64,000 nucleotides of DNA from Rhodocyclales bacterium (GCA_016235025.1 JACRMV010000002.1:372001-436000), one strand, 5' to 3'; positions 25,938 to 33,923 are shown, numbered from the stretch's first letter. Translations and numbers: made by a program. Notes: generated from the sequence alone by a model not told the origin.

Positions 25938-26867
25938 TCACGGATCAATCGTCAGCCCGGAAGTGGCCAGGTCGAGCACCAGAAACTGGGCGCAACGCCC
26001 TTCAGCCTGCTTGCCGTCGTCGCTAACGATGACCAGGCATTGCCGGCCATCGAGAACGGCCGGACAGACTCCCTCCGCATGTTCGATCCCCGGCAATCCC
26101 GGGAGGTGGACGCGTCGCGCCGGCGCCCCTGTTTCGCTGCTCCAGAACCAGAGCCGGAACGCCGCCTCTTCGGACCCCACCGGGCCAGCAATGACCAAAT
26201 AGCCGCCCAGGCTCGGAACGTAGGACAGGCTGCGAATCCCGTGGCCGCCAAGATCGAGCGTTGCAAGGCGTGTCGCGATGCGCGGCGCTTCGTCCCGGTC
26301 GAAGATTCCCGATGGGTTCTCGACGCAGGCGACAATCGCCCGCTGGTCGAGCAAGGGGCCGCGAAATCCCACCCATAGACGGCGGCCGTCGGCGCTGGCT
26401 TCCAGCGCCTCGACATTCAGCCCGTCGCCGGATTTGACGTCGCGTATTCCGGCCGCTGCGGCCAGCGCCGGATGCGCCGCCAGGAGCGCGGATTTTAGGC
26501 TCCTGGCGGCGCTGGCATCAACGACGCGATCGCCTTTGATGCGAAAGCGGACCAGCTTTTCCCGTGATTTTTTCGAATCGCCCTCGCCGTCGAGCGACTG
26601 CGAGGTGATGGCGTAAATCCACCCCGAGGGATCGAGCGTCAGTCCTTCGAGATCGTCGAGTTTCCAGAAGTCATCATCGAATTCAAACAGGCCGGGCGTC
26701 AGGGGTGTGCTGTCCACCTTCCCGTTGCGATCAAGCGACACCAGGCTGAACGGCTGTTCCTTTTCGTCTTCGACGATCAGAAAACGGCCATCCGCAAGTT
26801 GCACAATGGCCGAGGGTTCGTAGTGGCCGGTCAGGGGTTTGAAACGAGGGCTGGCGTTAGGGGGCAT
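25938..26867 (-). CDS. DUF3616 domain protein
   Basis: The protein has 309 residues from the ATG at 26867; a GTG at 26894 is also in frame. It looks like a beta-propeller: repeated strands with Asp/Gly turns (GRFLIVEDEKEQPFSLVSLDRNG, LDDLEGLTLDPSGWIYAITSQS, LNVEALEASADGRRLWVGFRGP, GIRSLSYVPSLGGYLVIAGP). The VEALE and GLTLDP segments match DUF3616. No signal peptide is seen. The function is unknown. Its location inside an interrupted transposon suggests it was carried in. Confidence 0.7.
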   Translation of the reverse strand: MPPNASPRFKPLTGHYEPSAIVQLADGRFLIVEDEKEQPFSLVSLDRNGKVDSTPLTPGLFEFDDDFWKLDDLEGLTLDPSGWIYAITSQSLDGEGDSKKSREKLVRFRIKGDRVVDASAARSLKSALLAAHPALAAAAGIRDVKSGDGLNVEALEASADGRRLWVGFRGPLLDQRAIVACVENPSGIFDRDEAPRIATRLATLDLGGHGIRSLSYVPSLGGYLVIAGPVGSEEAAFRLWFWSSETGAPARRVHLPGLPGIEHAEGVCPAVLDGRQCLVIVSDDGKQAEGRCAQFLVLDLATSGLTIDP

Positions 26868-26970
26868 GGCAGTTCCGGTTTCATACAGAAACACGATTGT
26901 AGTTCGGCTGGAGCGCAGTCGTTATGGGTGCGGTTCAAGTTTTGCGGCATAGCGACACGCAGGAAATTTT

Positions 26971-27495
26971 GTGCAACCCAGGAACTGCGAACCTGTATTG
27001 GCACCGGACTTGGCGGTGCGGAGAACAAAGGGTTACCGGCCCAAGGACTTTGCCTACGATCCGGAGGCCGGCACCTGTGTTTGCCCGGCGGGGAAGTCGC
27101 TGTACCAGAACGGGGCGAACTGCATTCACAACGGCCAGATCGGCGCCAAGTTCATGGGCGCACTGCGGAACTGCGTGCCCTGCGAGTTGCGCGAGAAATG
27201 CCTGCGCACGCCAGAGAAAACCAAGACGCGGCAAGTGTGTTTCTTTCGGGGCAAGGCCGATCCGACGGTATTGAATGCCAGTGAGCGGATGAAACAGGCG
27301 ATCGATTCGGAACGCGGCCGGCAGTTCTACGGCGGGCGCTTTGCGACGGTGGAACCGGTGTTTGGCAACATCCGCCACAACAAGCGGCTGAACCGCTTCA
27401 CGCTACGTGGGCAGAAGAAGGCGGATGGGCAATGGAAGCTTTACTGTCTGGTGCATAACATCGAGAAGCTGGCGCATCATGGCTACGGGCAGTAG
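26971..27495 (+). pseudogene. IS1182-family transposase, C-terminal fragment
   Basis: About 165 codons of the C-terminal part of an IS1182-family DDE transposase remain: DFAYDPEAGTCVCPAGKSLY, the cysteine-rich NCVPCELREKCLRTPEKT, RFATVEPVFGNIRHNKRLNRF with the catalytic Glu region, and YCLVHNIEKLAHHGYG at the end. In the same frame a stop codon (26950-26952) lies upstream, and the N-terminal and central parts are missing. It cannot make an active enzyme. Confidence 0.85.
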
Positions 27496-27547
27496 GGAAA
27501 GGACGGGGTTAGCGCCCCACGGAAGATCCTTTCGGCCGGATTCATGA

Positions 27548-27571
27548 AAAGTCGGCGCTGGCGGCACGGCG
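27548..27571 (+). repeat. 24-base interspersed motif, copy 4
   Basis: AAAGTCGGCGCTGG, then CGGC, then ACGGCG. It is intergenic, in the 3' untranslated part of the broken IS element, and identical over 24 bases to the copy inside the MFS gene at 21299. Confidence 0.75.
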
Positions 27572-27601
27572 GTCCGAAAATACTCAATCGATGATATGAA
27601 A

Positions 27602-27637
27602 ATAAAAATGGCGCAGAAAATGCTGTGCCATTTTTAT
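27602..27637 (+). terminator. Strong hairpin in the IS right end
   Basis: ATAAAAATGGC pairs with GCCATTTTTAT, extended by CAG/CTG around the loop AAAATG. The flanking A and T runs would make it work as an intrinsic terminator in both directions. A second small hairpin (CCCGC-TCG-GCGGG, 27638-27650) follows. It lies 107 bases after the transposase fragment and would also block readthrough from the DUF6232 cassette on the minus strand. Confidence 0.65.
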
Positions 27638-27671
27638 GCCCGCTCGGCGGGAAAAAGTGGGTTTTTCTACA

Positions 27672-27751
27672 GCTTCAACGTAGAAATCACCGGCGCTGCG
27701 CGGCTTTCATCGCGCAGCATCCCAATGCAACAAACAGCCCGACCGTTGCGC
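27672..27751 (-). repeat. attC site of the DUF6232 cassette
   Basis: On the minus strand, a GCGCAAC core is followed by GGGATGCTGCGC, the loop GATGAAAGCC, GCGCAGCGCC and the core GTTGAAG. The stem is nearly the same as in the attC at 28304 and has the same extra base in the left arm. The 3' codons of the DUF6232 gene run into it, and the right end of the IS1182-like element overlaps its outer core by 2 bases. Confidence 0.7.
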
Positions 27752-27959
27752 CATTGAACGCAGGCAGCACGCCTAAGAATATGAGTAAGCCAGGAAGGAT
27801 ACGATTGGGCTTTTGCTCCAACGGCTTAACCGAAGTGATGTTGTTCATGGCAAAGGTTTGGCCATCGACAATGAGCCGGGTGTTTGTTATGCGAACGCCC
27901 TCGTATTCGAAGAATGTAGTTTCTTCCACAGTAAGTCCCTCCCAGGTTCGCTTCTGCAC
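27687..27959 (-). CDS. DUF6232 family protein
   Basis: This 90-residue protein has the family pattern: a beta-rich N-terminal part (TFFEYEGVRITNTRLIVDGQTFAMNNITSVKPLEQKPNR), then a membrane segment (LPGLLIFLGVLPAFNGATVGLFVALG). The last codons (CCAMKAAQRR) are encoded by the attC stem, which is common in cassettes. The function of DUF6232 is unknown; it is frequent in integron cassettes and defence-rich regions. It follows the small membrane-protein gene by 9 bases, so both may share one cassette. Confidence 0.72.
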   Translation of the reverse strand: MQKRTWEGLTVEETTFFEYEGVRITNTRLIVDGQTFAMNNITSVKPLEQKPNRILPGLLIFLGVLPAFNGATVGLFVALGCCAMKAAQRR

Positions 27960-27968
27960 ATGATGCGT

Positions 27969-28289
27969 TCATTTGGTTGTTGTGACGCTCAGGGCACCTT
28001 TTGCCGACGCCTCAGCAGAGGCTTCGCCGCGCAACTCGATTACCACACCCACTACGCGACCTGTTGGGTCGCGAGAGTACTTGAGGTTACCAATGGCCTC
28101 AATGCCACGAAAGACAAGCTCTTCAACTCTGTGCCTTTCTTCAGCATCGGCTTTCATGTCATTGAGGGCGCGGACATAGTAGTAATGCGAAATAGCCCAC
28201 CCTGAAAGAGCGCTAACCACAGTAAGAAGTATGTCACGTGGGAGAGACGCTTGACGAACCCAATTTCCAATTGACGATAGCAGGTACAT
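27969..28289 (-). CDS. Small membrane protein of unknown function
   Basis: I do not recognise this 106-residue protein. It has one membrane segment near the N-terminus (about residues 19-40, DILLTVVSALSGWAISHYYYV), a charged stretch (DMKADAEERHRVEELV) and a small soluble C-terminal part ending VTTTK. An AAGGA ribosome site stands 6 bases before the ATG. It begins just after the attC at 28304, so it is the first gene of its cassette, with DUF6232 second. Confidence 0.6.
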   Translation of the reverse strand: MYLLSSIGNWVRQASLPRDILLTVVSALSGWAISHYYYVRALNDMKADAEERHRVEELVFRGIEAIGNLKYSRDPTGRVVGVVIELRGEASAEASAKGALSVTTTK

Positions 28290-28303
28290 GGCTGTCCTTT
28301 GCG

Positions 28304-28391
28304 GCTTAATAGTAGAGGTGACCGGCGCTGCGCGGCTTCATCGCGCAGCGTCCAGTGACCGAAGGGAACGGGGTCGACCGCCGGGTTAGGC
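28304..28391 (-). repeat. attC site of the Abi_C cassette
   Basis: On the minus strand: core GCCTAAC, a spacer of about 23 bases, the stem GGTCACTGGACGCTGCGC, loop GATGAAGCC, arm GCGCAGCGCCGGTCACC and core ATTAAGC. The left arm has one extra A. It starts 2 bases beyond the stop of the Abi_C gene. The right core differs from the GTTRRRY consensus at its first base. Confidence 0.72.
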
Positions 28392-28392
28392 C

Positions 28393-29220
28393 TCACCGAG
28401 ACTCCTGCTTGCGTTTCCATGATTCAAGTATGAAAAGAGTCACTGTGTGCGCTGCATGGATTGCAAGCCGCGCGTGGCGTGGCTCTAATTTGTATGGCGT
28501 TTTGCCTGCACCGTGCGCAGAACTCGCATGTGTTCGGAGTGCGCCAATGCCATCAACGACAGCCAAGAGACCAGACAGAATGGTTTGAAGATCCTGATCT
28601 TCAACGACGCCCGGATCGAAGCCCAAGTCTTTGCGCACCACTGTCCAGACCGGCTTCAAGTCCTGTTTAGATGGCATCTCGATTCCGCGTTCTGCAATAT
28701 AGACCTTGCACACGCTTTCAAGGATGTTGCTCGCTGCTGAAACTGCCTCGCGTGGACTCTTCTCAACGTTCGAGAGCGCACGCGTGAACTCGTGCTCAAG
28801 TGCTGGAGCGTCAAAGGTTTTGATGAAGTCCTCGAGGGTCTTGGACGCTGTTCCAAGGGCACCAGCAATAGCACCACCTTTCACGTATTGAAGATCGCAT
28901 CTCGCCAGTACGGCGCGCAGCTGCTCTTGGTCTGGCATATCGTCTCCGCCTGAAGCAGGCGAGGTGTCCCAGAATGAACGCTTGGGTTCTTCCTCCATGT
29001 AGGCCTCGATGAGCCTGCCAAGAATCAGAAGGGGTTCCACTGAATCCATGCGGTTGACTTGGCGCATCCACTCCAAGGCCTTCGCGTGCTTACTCCCTTC
29101 CGGCGGTTCGCCTGGTGCGCCCGCGTACATGAAAAGGCTATCCAGCGTGGCGTGCGTCTCACGACGAGCCATGATCTCTGCGCACACTGCGATTACGGCT
29201 GCTGGGATGGGGGTGGGCAT
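28393..29220 (-). CDS. Abortive-infection protein with C-terminal Abi_C domain
   Basis: The protein has 275 residues. The C-terminal part (about residues 160-265) matches the Abi_C domain: LESVCKVYIAERGIEMPSKQDLKPVW, LSGLLAVVDGIGALRTHASSAHG, KLEPRHARLAIHAAHTVTLFILES. The RxxxxxAHG and the following His/Arg residues are typical. Proteins with this domain are linked to abortive infection against phages. The N-terminal half is helical and unassigned. It is the sole gene of its cassette. No clear ribosome site is seen before the ATG. Activity against phage is inferred from family only. Confidence 0.78.
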   Translation of the reverse strand: MPTPIPAAVIAVCAEIMARRETHATLDSLFMYAGAPGEPPEGSKHAKALEWMRQVNRMDSVEPLLILGRLIEAYMEEEPKRSFWDTSPASGGDDMPDQEQLRAVLARCDLQYVKGGAIAGALGTASKTLEDFIKTFDAPALEHEFTRALSNVEKSPREAVSAASNILESVCKVYIAERGIEMPSKQDLKPVWTVVRKDLGFDPGVVEDQDLQTILSGLLAVVDGIGALRTHASSAHGAGKTPYKLEPRHARLAIHAAHTVTLFILESWKRKQESR

Positions 29221-29236
29221 AGGTTTTGGATGTGAG

Positions 29237-29338
29237 GCCTAACGAGGCTGTAGTAGAAAAACTTCGTTCATACCCGCATTCTGCGGTGAACCAAATGGAA
29301 TAACAAGGCTCCAATGGGAAGTTGTCTTTTGGAGAATG
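29237..29338 (+). mobile_element. attC core remnant plus IS1182-like left end (second copy)
   Basis: GCCTAAC (29237-29243) is an attC core on the 5' side of the Abi_C cassette. Three bases later GCTGTAG opens about 92 bases that match the IS left end at 25468, including CCCGCATTCTGCGG and a stretch of about 20 identical bases around AAATGGAATAACAAGG. The copy stops at the ATGG where the transposase would start. The insertion point relative to the attC core is the same as at 25468. Confidence 0.7.
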
Positions 29339-29609
29339 GGGTCGGACACGATTGCAAGGCGTTTTGTGTAACTCATACCGTGTCCCATCCTACTTTATAG
29401 GTATATCGACAGGGCAGGTGCTTTGCGTCATTCTATTGCAAGCGTCATTTTTTCATACTTGTGCGGGGCGGGCAGTTTTTACAGCGGTTTGTTAAAAAGT
29501 CGGCGCTGGTAATACGGCGCGTCAGGTCGCTCGTTGCTCCTCATGGTGCGGCCATCCCGATTCGAAGCTCGTGCGGAATGTTTGCCACTTCAGCCGTTAA
29601 AATCCGCGC
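29339..29609. other. Non-coding junction between cassette array and ubiA
   Basis: I see no gene in this stretch. It begins GGTCGGACACGATTGC directly after the truncated IS end. An AT-rich part (about 29370-29480) has a lower GC content than the flanks, and a 24-base motif copy at 29496 ends the unusual region. The ubiA start follows. This is the probable right border of the accessory island. Confidence 0.5.
29496..29519 (+). repeat. 24-base interspersed motif, copy 5
   Basis: AAAGTCGGCGCTGG, then TAAT, then ACGGCG, preceded by two more As. It is intergenic, at the right border of the cassette island. Confidence 0.75.
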
Positions 29610-30497
29610 ATGAACTATGCTGCCCTCAAAGATCGCCTCGATGCCTATGAAAAGCTGATGCGGCTGGACAAGCCGATCGGCACGCTGTTGCTGCTCTGGC
29701 CGACGCTGTGGGCGCTGTGGATTGCGACGCAGGGGCGGCCGCATCCGCTGCTGCTGTGGATTTTCGTGCTTGGCACCTTGCTGATGCGCTCGGCCGGTTG
29801 TGTCGTCAATGACTGGGCCGACCGCGATTTCGATCCGCATGTCGAGCGCACCAAAGACCGGCCGCTGGCGGCGCGGCGCGTTTCCCCGCGCGAGGCGCTG
29901 TTGCTGGCGGCGGGGCTGACGCTCTGCGCCGGGCTGCTGATCCTGCCGATCTGGAAAGACATCTGGCCGCTGGCGCTGGTGGCGGTGTTCCTTGCCGGGA
30001 GCTATCCCTTCACCAAACGCTTCTTCGCGATTCCGCAGGCCTATCTCGGCATTGCCTTCGGCTTCGGCATTCCGATGGCATTTGCCGCCGCCACCGGCCA
30101 GGTGCCGCCGGGAGCCTGGGCGCTGCTGGTGGCGAACGTGTTCTGGGCGGTGGCCTATGACACCGAATATGCGATGGTCGACCGCGAGGATGACCTGAAA
30201 ATCGGCATCCGCACGGCGGCGATCACCTTCGGCACGTTCGATGTGGCGGCGGTGATGATCTGCTATGCGATGAGCCTGCTGATCCTCGGGGTGGTCGGCG
30301 CGCAGTTGGGCTTCGGCCTCCCGTACCATCTGGGGCTGACGGCGGCGGCGCTGGTCGCCGTCTATCATTTCTTTCTCATTCGTGACCGTGACCGCCTGCG
30401 CTGCTTCAAGGCCTTTCGCCACAACACCTGGTTCGGCGCGGCGGTTTTCCTCGGCCTCGTGGCCGAACTGAACCTGAAGCCGTGGCTGCTTGCGTGA
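29610..30497 (+). CDS. ubiA: 4-hydroxybenzoate polyprenyltransferase
   Basis: UbiA attaches the polyprenyl tail to 4-hydroxybenzoate in ubiquinone synthesis at the inner membrane. The protein has 295 residues and about eight helices. Both Mg-diphosphate motifs are present: [21 protein letters not shown] (NDxxDxxxD) and [13 protein letters not shown]. The N-terminus [20 protein letters not shown] is typical. A ubiD gene lies 3.5 kb downstream; the two are not in one operon. Confidence 0.96.
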   Translation: MNYAALKDRLDAYEKLMRLDKPIGTLLLLWPTLWALWIATQGRPHPLLLWIFVLGTLLMRSAGCVVNDWADRDFDPHVERTKDRPLAARRVSPREALLLAAGLTLCAGLLILPIWKDIWPLALVAVFLAGSYPFTKRFFAIPQAYLGIAFGFGIPMAFAAATGQVPPGAWALLVANVFWAVAYDTEYAMVDREDDLKIGIRTAAITFGTFDVAAVMICYAMSLLILGVVGAQLGFGLPYHLGLTAAALVAVYHFFLIRDRDRLRCFKAFRHNTWFGAAVFLGLVAELNLKPWLLA

Positions 30498-30513
30498 GGT
30501 TGCCGGATACGCC

Positions 30514-31245
30514 ATGAAACCTGTTTCCCTTCAGGATGCCCTGTATTCGCAGGGCTTTGGTACACGCCGCCAGTGTCTCGGCCTGGTGCAGGACGGCCAG
30601 GTGCTGGTCAATGGTCAGCCGGCCGCTGAAGCCGGGCAACCGCTGGCAACGGCCGGGCTGGTGCTCACGGTGGCCGGCCAGACGTGGCCGTACCACGCTC
30701 CGGCCTATCTGATGCTGCACAAGCCGGCGGGAGTGGAGTGCTCGCAAAAGCCCTCGCTCTGGCCTTCGGTGTACAGCCTGCTGCCCGCGCCGTTGCGCCA
30801 GCGCCCGCAAAAAGGCGCGGTGTCGGGAGTGCAGGCGGTGGGGCGGCTGGATCAGGACACCACCGGCCTGCTGCTGCTGACCGACGATGGGCATTTCATC
30901 CATCGCATGAACTCGCCTCGTCATCAGGTGCCGAAGGTGTATGAAGTCACGACCTGCGATTCGCTGACGGAGGCGGCGATTGCGCAGCTGTTGCAGGGCG
31001 TGGTGCTGGACGATGATCCGCAGCCGGTGCGTGCCGCCGCGTGCGAGCGGGTGGACGCGCACCACCTGCGGCTGACGCTGACCCAGGGCAAATACCATCA
31101 GGTCAAGCGCATGCTGGCCGCCGTGGGCAACCGGGTGGAGGCGCTGCATCGCTCCGCCGTCGGCGGCCTGTGCCTGCCGCAGGATTTGTTGCCCGGCCAG
31201 TGGCGCTGGCTGGGGCCGGACGAGCTGGCGCGGATCGAGGGCTGA
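30514..31245 (+). CDS. 16S rRNA pseudouridine synthase, RsuA-like
   Basis: The protein has 243 residues from the ATG at 30514. It has an N-terminal S4 RNA-binding domain (LQDALYSQGFGTRRQCLGLVQDGQVLVNGQ) and a RsuA/RluF-type catalytic domain with the aspartate in AVGRLDQDTTGLLLLTDDG and GKYHQVKRMLAAVGNRVEALHR at the C-terminal part. These are features of the enzyme that modifies U516 of 16S rRNA, although other RsuA-group targets cannot be excluded. It starts 17 bases after ubiA. Confidence 0.88.
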   Translation: MKPVSLQDALYSQGFGTRRQCLGLVQDGQVLVNGQPAAEAGQPLATAGLVLTVAGQTWPYHAPAYLMLHKPAGVECSQKPSLWPSVYSLLPAPLRQRPQKGAVSGVQAVGRLDQDTTGLLLLTDDGHFIHRMNSPRHQVPKVYEVTTCDSLTEAAIAQLLQGVVLDDDPQPVRAAACERVDAHHLRLTLTQGKYHQVKRMLAAVGNRVEALHRSAVGGLCLPQDLLPGQWRWLGPDELARIEG

Positions 31246-31277
31246 CCGGGCAATCGGCGCTGTGCGGCTTGATTGAC

Positions 31278-32057
31278 TCAATCCGGACGCTGCGCAACGA
31301 CATATATCAGGTGATAACAGACGCCTGCCGGTGCAGATTGGGCTAGGTGGCGCAGCACGCGGCGCAACTGGCCCGGCGCGAGCGGTGCAGTTCCCGGCGC
31401 TGGCGTGTCGGCGCCGATCGCGCGCAGGTTGCGGACGAATTCGAGTGGATCGGAACCATGCGCCGGCAGGTTCTGCTCGCTGAAATGGCGCAGTGCCAGG
31501 CCGGGCGGCAAGGCGGCGGCGATGGTTGCCCCGGATGGATAGCCGGGTGTGGCCGCTGTCAGGCCCAGTGCGGCGTGGGCGGCATGCCAGGCGGCGAAGT
31601 TCTCGTTGCCCAGGGTGCTCAGGGCCAGAAATCCGCCAGGCGCCAGAAGATCGGCGAGCCGCGCCATCGTGCCGGGCAAATCGGCAAACCACTGTGCGGC
31701 GAGATTGCTGATGATGAGGTCGAACGGCCCTGCCAGTGCCGAATGCTCACCGTCCATGACAAGGTAATGCGCGGCAGGGCCGCAGGAAGTGCGGCAGCGC
31801 GTGACCATCGCCGGTGCGATGTCGCTGACGAACCAGTCGCCAGCGATGTGCGGCAACAGTTCGCGCGTCAGGTGTCCGCTGCCACAGCCGATTTCAAGCA
31901 CGCGCCGGGGTGTTGTCGTGGACGCCGGGAGCAGTTCGCGGATTTGCCGGGCGAGTTCACCGGCGGCTGTGCGCTGCGCTGCGCTCGCCACGTCGTAGGT
32001 CGCCGCGGCGGCGTCGAAGCGACGCGCGATGCGCGCCTTGTGTTCTGGCGGCGTCAT
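31278..32057 (-). CDS. bioC: Malonyl-ACP O-methyltransferase BioC
   Basis: BioC methylates malonyl-ACP so that fatty-acid enzymes can build the pimelate moiety of biotin. The protein has 259 residues: N-terminal KARIARRFDAAAATYDVASAAQR, SAM motif I VLEIGCGSGHLTREL, DIAPAMV, and FDLIISNLAAQWFADLPGTMARLADLLAPGGFLALSTLG. The ATG at 32057 overlaps the bioH stop by 4 bases, and the longer open frame upstream is out of frame with bioH and not homologous. Confidence 0.93.
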   Translation of the reverse strand: MTPPEHKARIARRFDAAAATYDVASAAQRTAAGELARQIRELLPASTTTPRRVLEIGCGSGHLTRELLPHIAGDWFVSDIAPAMVTRCRTSCGPAAHYLVMDGEHSALAGPFDLIISNLAAQWFADLPGTMARLADLLAPGGFLALSTLGNENFAAWHAAHAALGLTAATPGYPSGATIAAALPPGLALRHFSEQNLPAHGSDPLEFVRNLRAIGADTPAPGTAPLAPGQLRRVLRHLAQSAPAGVCYHLIYVVAQRPD

Positions 32058-32719
32058 CGCTGCGAGAGCCCGGCGGCAACGGCGCGAATCAGCGCGGCGC
32101 AGTCCTGCGGGCGGGTGAGCGGCAGGGCGTGGTTGCCACTGTCGCACCAGTGCATCTGCGCTGCCGGCAGTGCGGCGAAGGCCGCTTCGCTCAGGGCGGC
32201 GGGGACGATGGCATCGTCGCGGCTGGCCAGGATGTGAATGTCCTTGAGCCGTTGGGCAAGACGGGTGCGGCCATCGGCCGTGGCGAGGAAGTCGAGCCCT
32301 TGCGCCAGCGGCCTGGTGTCGGCCGGCAGCGGCGGGCCGGGGACGCCGCAGGCGTTCTGGAATTCGCTCAGCACCTCCGCCGGTGTTTGGGCAAAACGCC
32401 GCTGCATGCGCGCCAGCACGCGTGGCGCCACACCCTGCGGGAAATCGTCTGCAGCGGTGAAACGCGGGAAGCCGTTGATGATGACCAGCGCATCCCAGGC
32501 GGTTTCTTCCGCGACCAGCCAGCGCAGGGCGCCGAGCGAATGGCCAACGGCGAGGTGGGGCGCAGAACATGGCCCGGCGCGCCGTGTCGCCAGCGCCGGG
32601 TTTTTGCCGAAGAAGCCCAGGTCGGGTGTGTCGACCGTGTAATCCGCGAGCAGCGGGATGACCTCGCGCCATAGCCCGGCGTCATAGCCCCAGCCGTGCA
32701 GCAGCGTGATGAACGTCAT
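32054..32719 (-). CDS. bioH: BioH-type pimeloyl-ACP methyl ester esterase
   Basis: BioH removes the methyl group to release pimeloyl-ACP. The alpha/beta-hydrolase of 221 residues has the nucleophile elbow VGHSLGALRWL, a catalytic Asp in ASRDDAIVP and His in DSGNHALPL. It is shorter than Escherichia coli BioH, mainly in the lid. It overlaps bioF and bioC by 4 bases each, which supports the biotin role. A copy of the 24-base repeat encodes a loop (KNPALATRRAG) where the family is variable. Confidence 0.85.
   Translation of the reverse strand: MTFITLLHGWGYDAGLWREVIPLLADYTVDTPDLGFFGKNPALATRRAGPCSAPHLAVGHSLGALRWLVAEETAWDALVIINGFPRFTAADDFPQGVAPRVLARMQRRFAQTPAEVLSEFQNACGVPGPPLPADTRPLAQGLDFLATADGRTRLAQRLKDIHILASRDDAIVPAALSEAAFAALPAAQMHWCDSGNHALPLTRPQDCAALIRAVAAGLSQR
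32580..32603 (-). repeat. 24-base interspersed motif, copy 6
   Basis: On the minus strand: AAACCCGGCGCTGG, then CGAC, then ACGGCG, two mismatches from the consensus. It lies inside bioH in the coding direction. Confidence 0.5.
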
Positions 32720-33906
32720 GTCCGCAGGACGGCGACCGCAGCGAGCAGCCGGGCGAAGTCTTCGTCGCTGTGTGCGGACGAAAGCGAGAAGCGCAGCCGG
32801 CTGGAGCCGGCAGGCACGGTGGGCGGGCGGATGGCGACCGCCAGCACGCCCTCGGCTTCGAGCCGCCGCTGCGCCGCCAGCGCGGCATCGATGCTGCCCA
32901 GCACGGCGGGTACGATCTGGGTCGCGGAGCTTAGCGTGTCGATGCCGAGTTCGGCGAGGCGTGCGCGCAGGGCGTTGCCGCGCGCCGCCAGTTTTTCCCG
33001 TTCGGCATCGAGCAGCGGCATCAGGTCGAGCGCGGCTTCGACCGCGCCGAGCGTAGCCGGCGCCGGTGCGGTGGAATAGATGAAGCCGGCGCAGCGATTG
33101 ACGAGGTAGTCGATCAGCTGCCGCGAGCCGGCGATGTAGGCGCCGGCGGCGCCGAAGGCCTTGCCCAGCGTACCCATGACGACGGTATTTTCCAGGCCGT
33201 AACCGAGGCCGCGCCCCTGCGGCCCGAGGACGCCGGTGGCATGGGCTTCGTCGAGATAGAGCAGGGCGTTGTAACGGCGCGCCAGCGTGGCGAGGGCGGC
33301 GGTGTCGGCGCGGTCGCCGTCCATGCTGAAGACGGATTCGGTGACGATGAAGGCGGGTGCTCCGGCGGCGTGGGTGGCCAGCAGTTCCTCAAGCTGGGCG
33401 AGATCGTTGTGCTGGAAGCGGATCTGTTTCACGCCGGCGGCGGCGCAACCGGCGTGCAGGCTGGCATGGTTGAGACGATCGGTGAACACCTTCGCCGTGC
33501 GGCCGCCGCCGAGTTCGAACAGCGCGGGGAGGACGGCGGCATTGGCCTGAAAGCCGGAATTGAGAATCAGCGCCGCCTCGCTGCCCTTGAATTCGGCGAG
33601 CCGCGCTTCCAGCTCCAGCGTCGCTTCCAGCGTGCCGGTGACCAGCCGCGAGGCGCGCGCGCCGGCGCCGAAGCGTTCGATCCATTCCCTGGCGCGCGAT
33701 TTGAGCGCCGGATGTTGCGCGAGGCCGAGATAGTCATTCGACGAGGCGTCGATCAGTTGTCGTCCGTCGGCCAGCACCAGGCGCGGGCCGGGCAGGGCGA
33801 CCGGCCGCAGGCGGCGACGCCGGCCATCCTGGTCGAGCGCGGACAGGGCTGTCTCGATGGCGGCGGCAAACCAGGCGGCGGAAGATTCGGAGCGGGGCGG
33901 GTTCAT
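32716..33906 (-). CDS. bioF: 8-amino-7-oxononanoate synthase
   Basis: BioF condenses pimeloyl-ACP with alanine, using PLP. The protein has 396 residues from the ATG at 33906: DASSNDYLGLAQHP near the N-terminus, GFQANAAVLPALF, the PLP-phosphate region VTESVFSMDGD, LDEAHATGVLGPQGRG and the Schiff-base lysine in MGTLGKAFGAAGAYIAGS. It is the first gene of the bioF-bioH-bioC operon. bioA, bioB and bioD are not in the window. Confidence 0.95.
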   Translation of the reverse strand: MNPPRSESSAAWFAAAIETALSALDQDGRRRRLRPVALPGPRLVLADGRQLIDASSNDYLGLAQHPALKSRAREWIERFGAGARASRLVTGTLEATLELEARLAEFKGSEAALILNSGFQANAAVLPALFELGGGRTAKVFTDRLNHASLHAGCAAAGVKQIRFQHNDLAQLEELLATHAAGAPAFIVTESVFSMDGDRADTAALATLARRYNALLYLDEAHATGVLGPQGRGLGYGLENTVVMGTLGKAFGAAGAYIAGSRQLIDYLVNRCAGFIYSTAPAPATLGAVEAALDLMPLLDAEREKLAARGNALRARLAELGIDTLSSATQIVPAVLGSIDAALAAQRRLEAEGVLAVAIRPPTVPAGSSRLRFSLSSAHSDEDFARLLAAVAVLRT

Positions 33907-33923
33907 GGGTGTATGTGACTTCG

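Larger units (their letters stand above)
25468..27673 (+). mobile_element. Broken IS1182-like element with foreign insert
   Basis: The left end starts GCTGTAGAAAAAG at 25468, and the right end is GTTTTTCTACAGC (27661-27673), its inverted complement at the outer 12 bases. About 90 bases in, at 25558, ATGGCCCGCTACAAG reads MARYK, the usual beginning of IS1182-family transposases. The C-terminal third of such a transposase is at 26971-27495. Between them the transposase has been replaced by about 1.3 kb with two unrelated genes. The right end abuts the attC at 27672. The left 90 bases recur at 29247-29338. Confidence 0.7.

Noticed and set aside
23993-28391. The recurring GCGCAGCG hairpins as a CRISPR array
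   Set aside because: They are spaced by whole genes, are inverted repeats with outer cores, and have no regular short spacers; attC sites explain them better.
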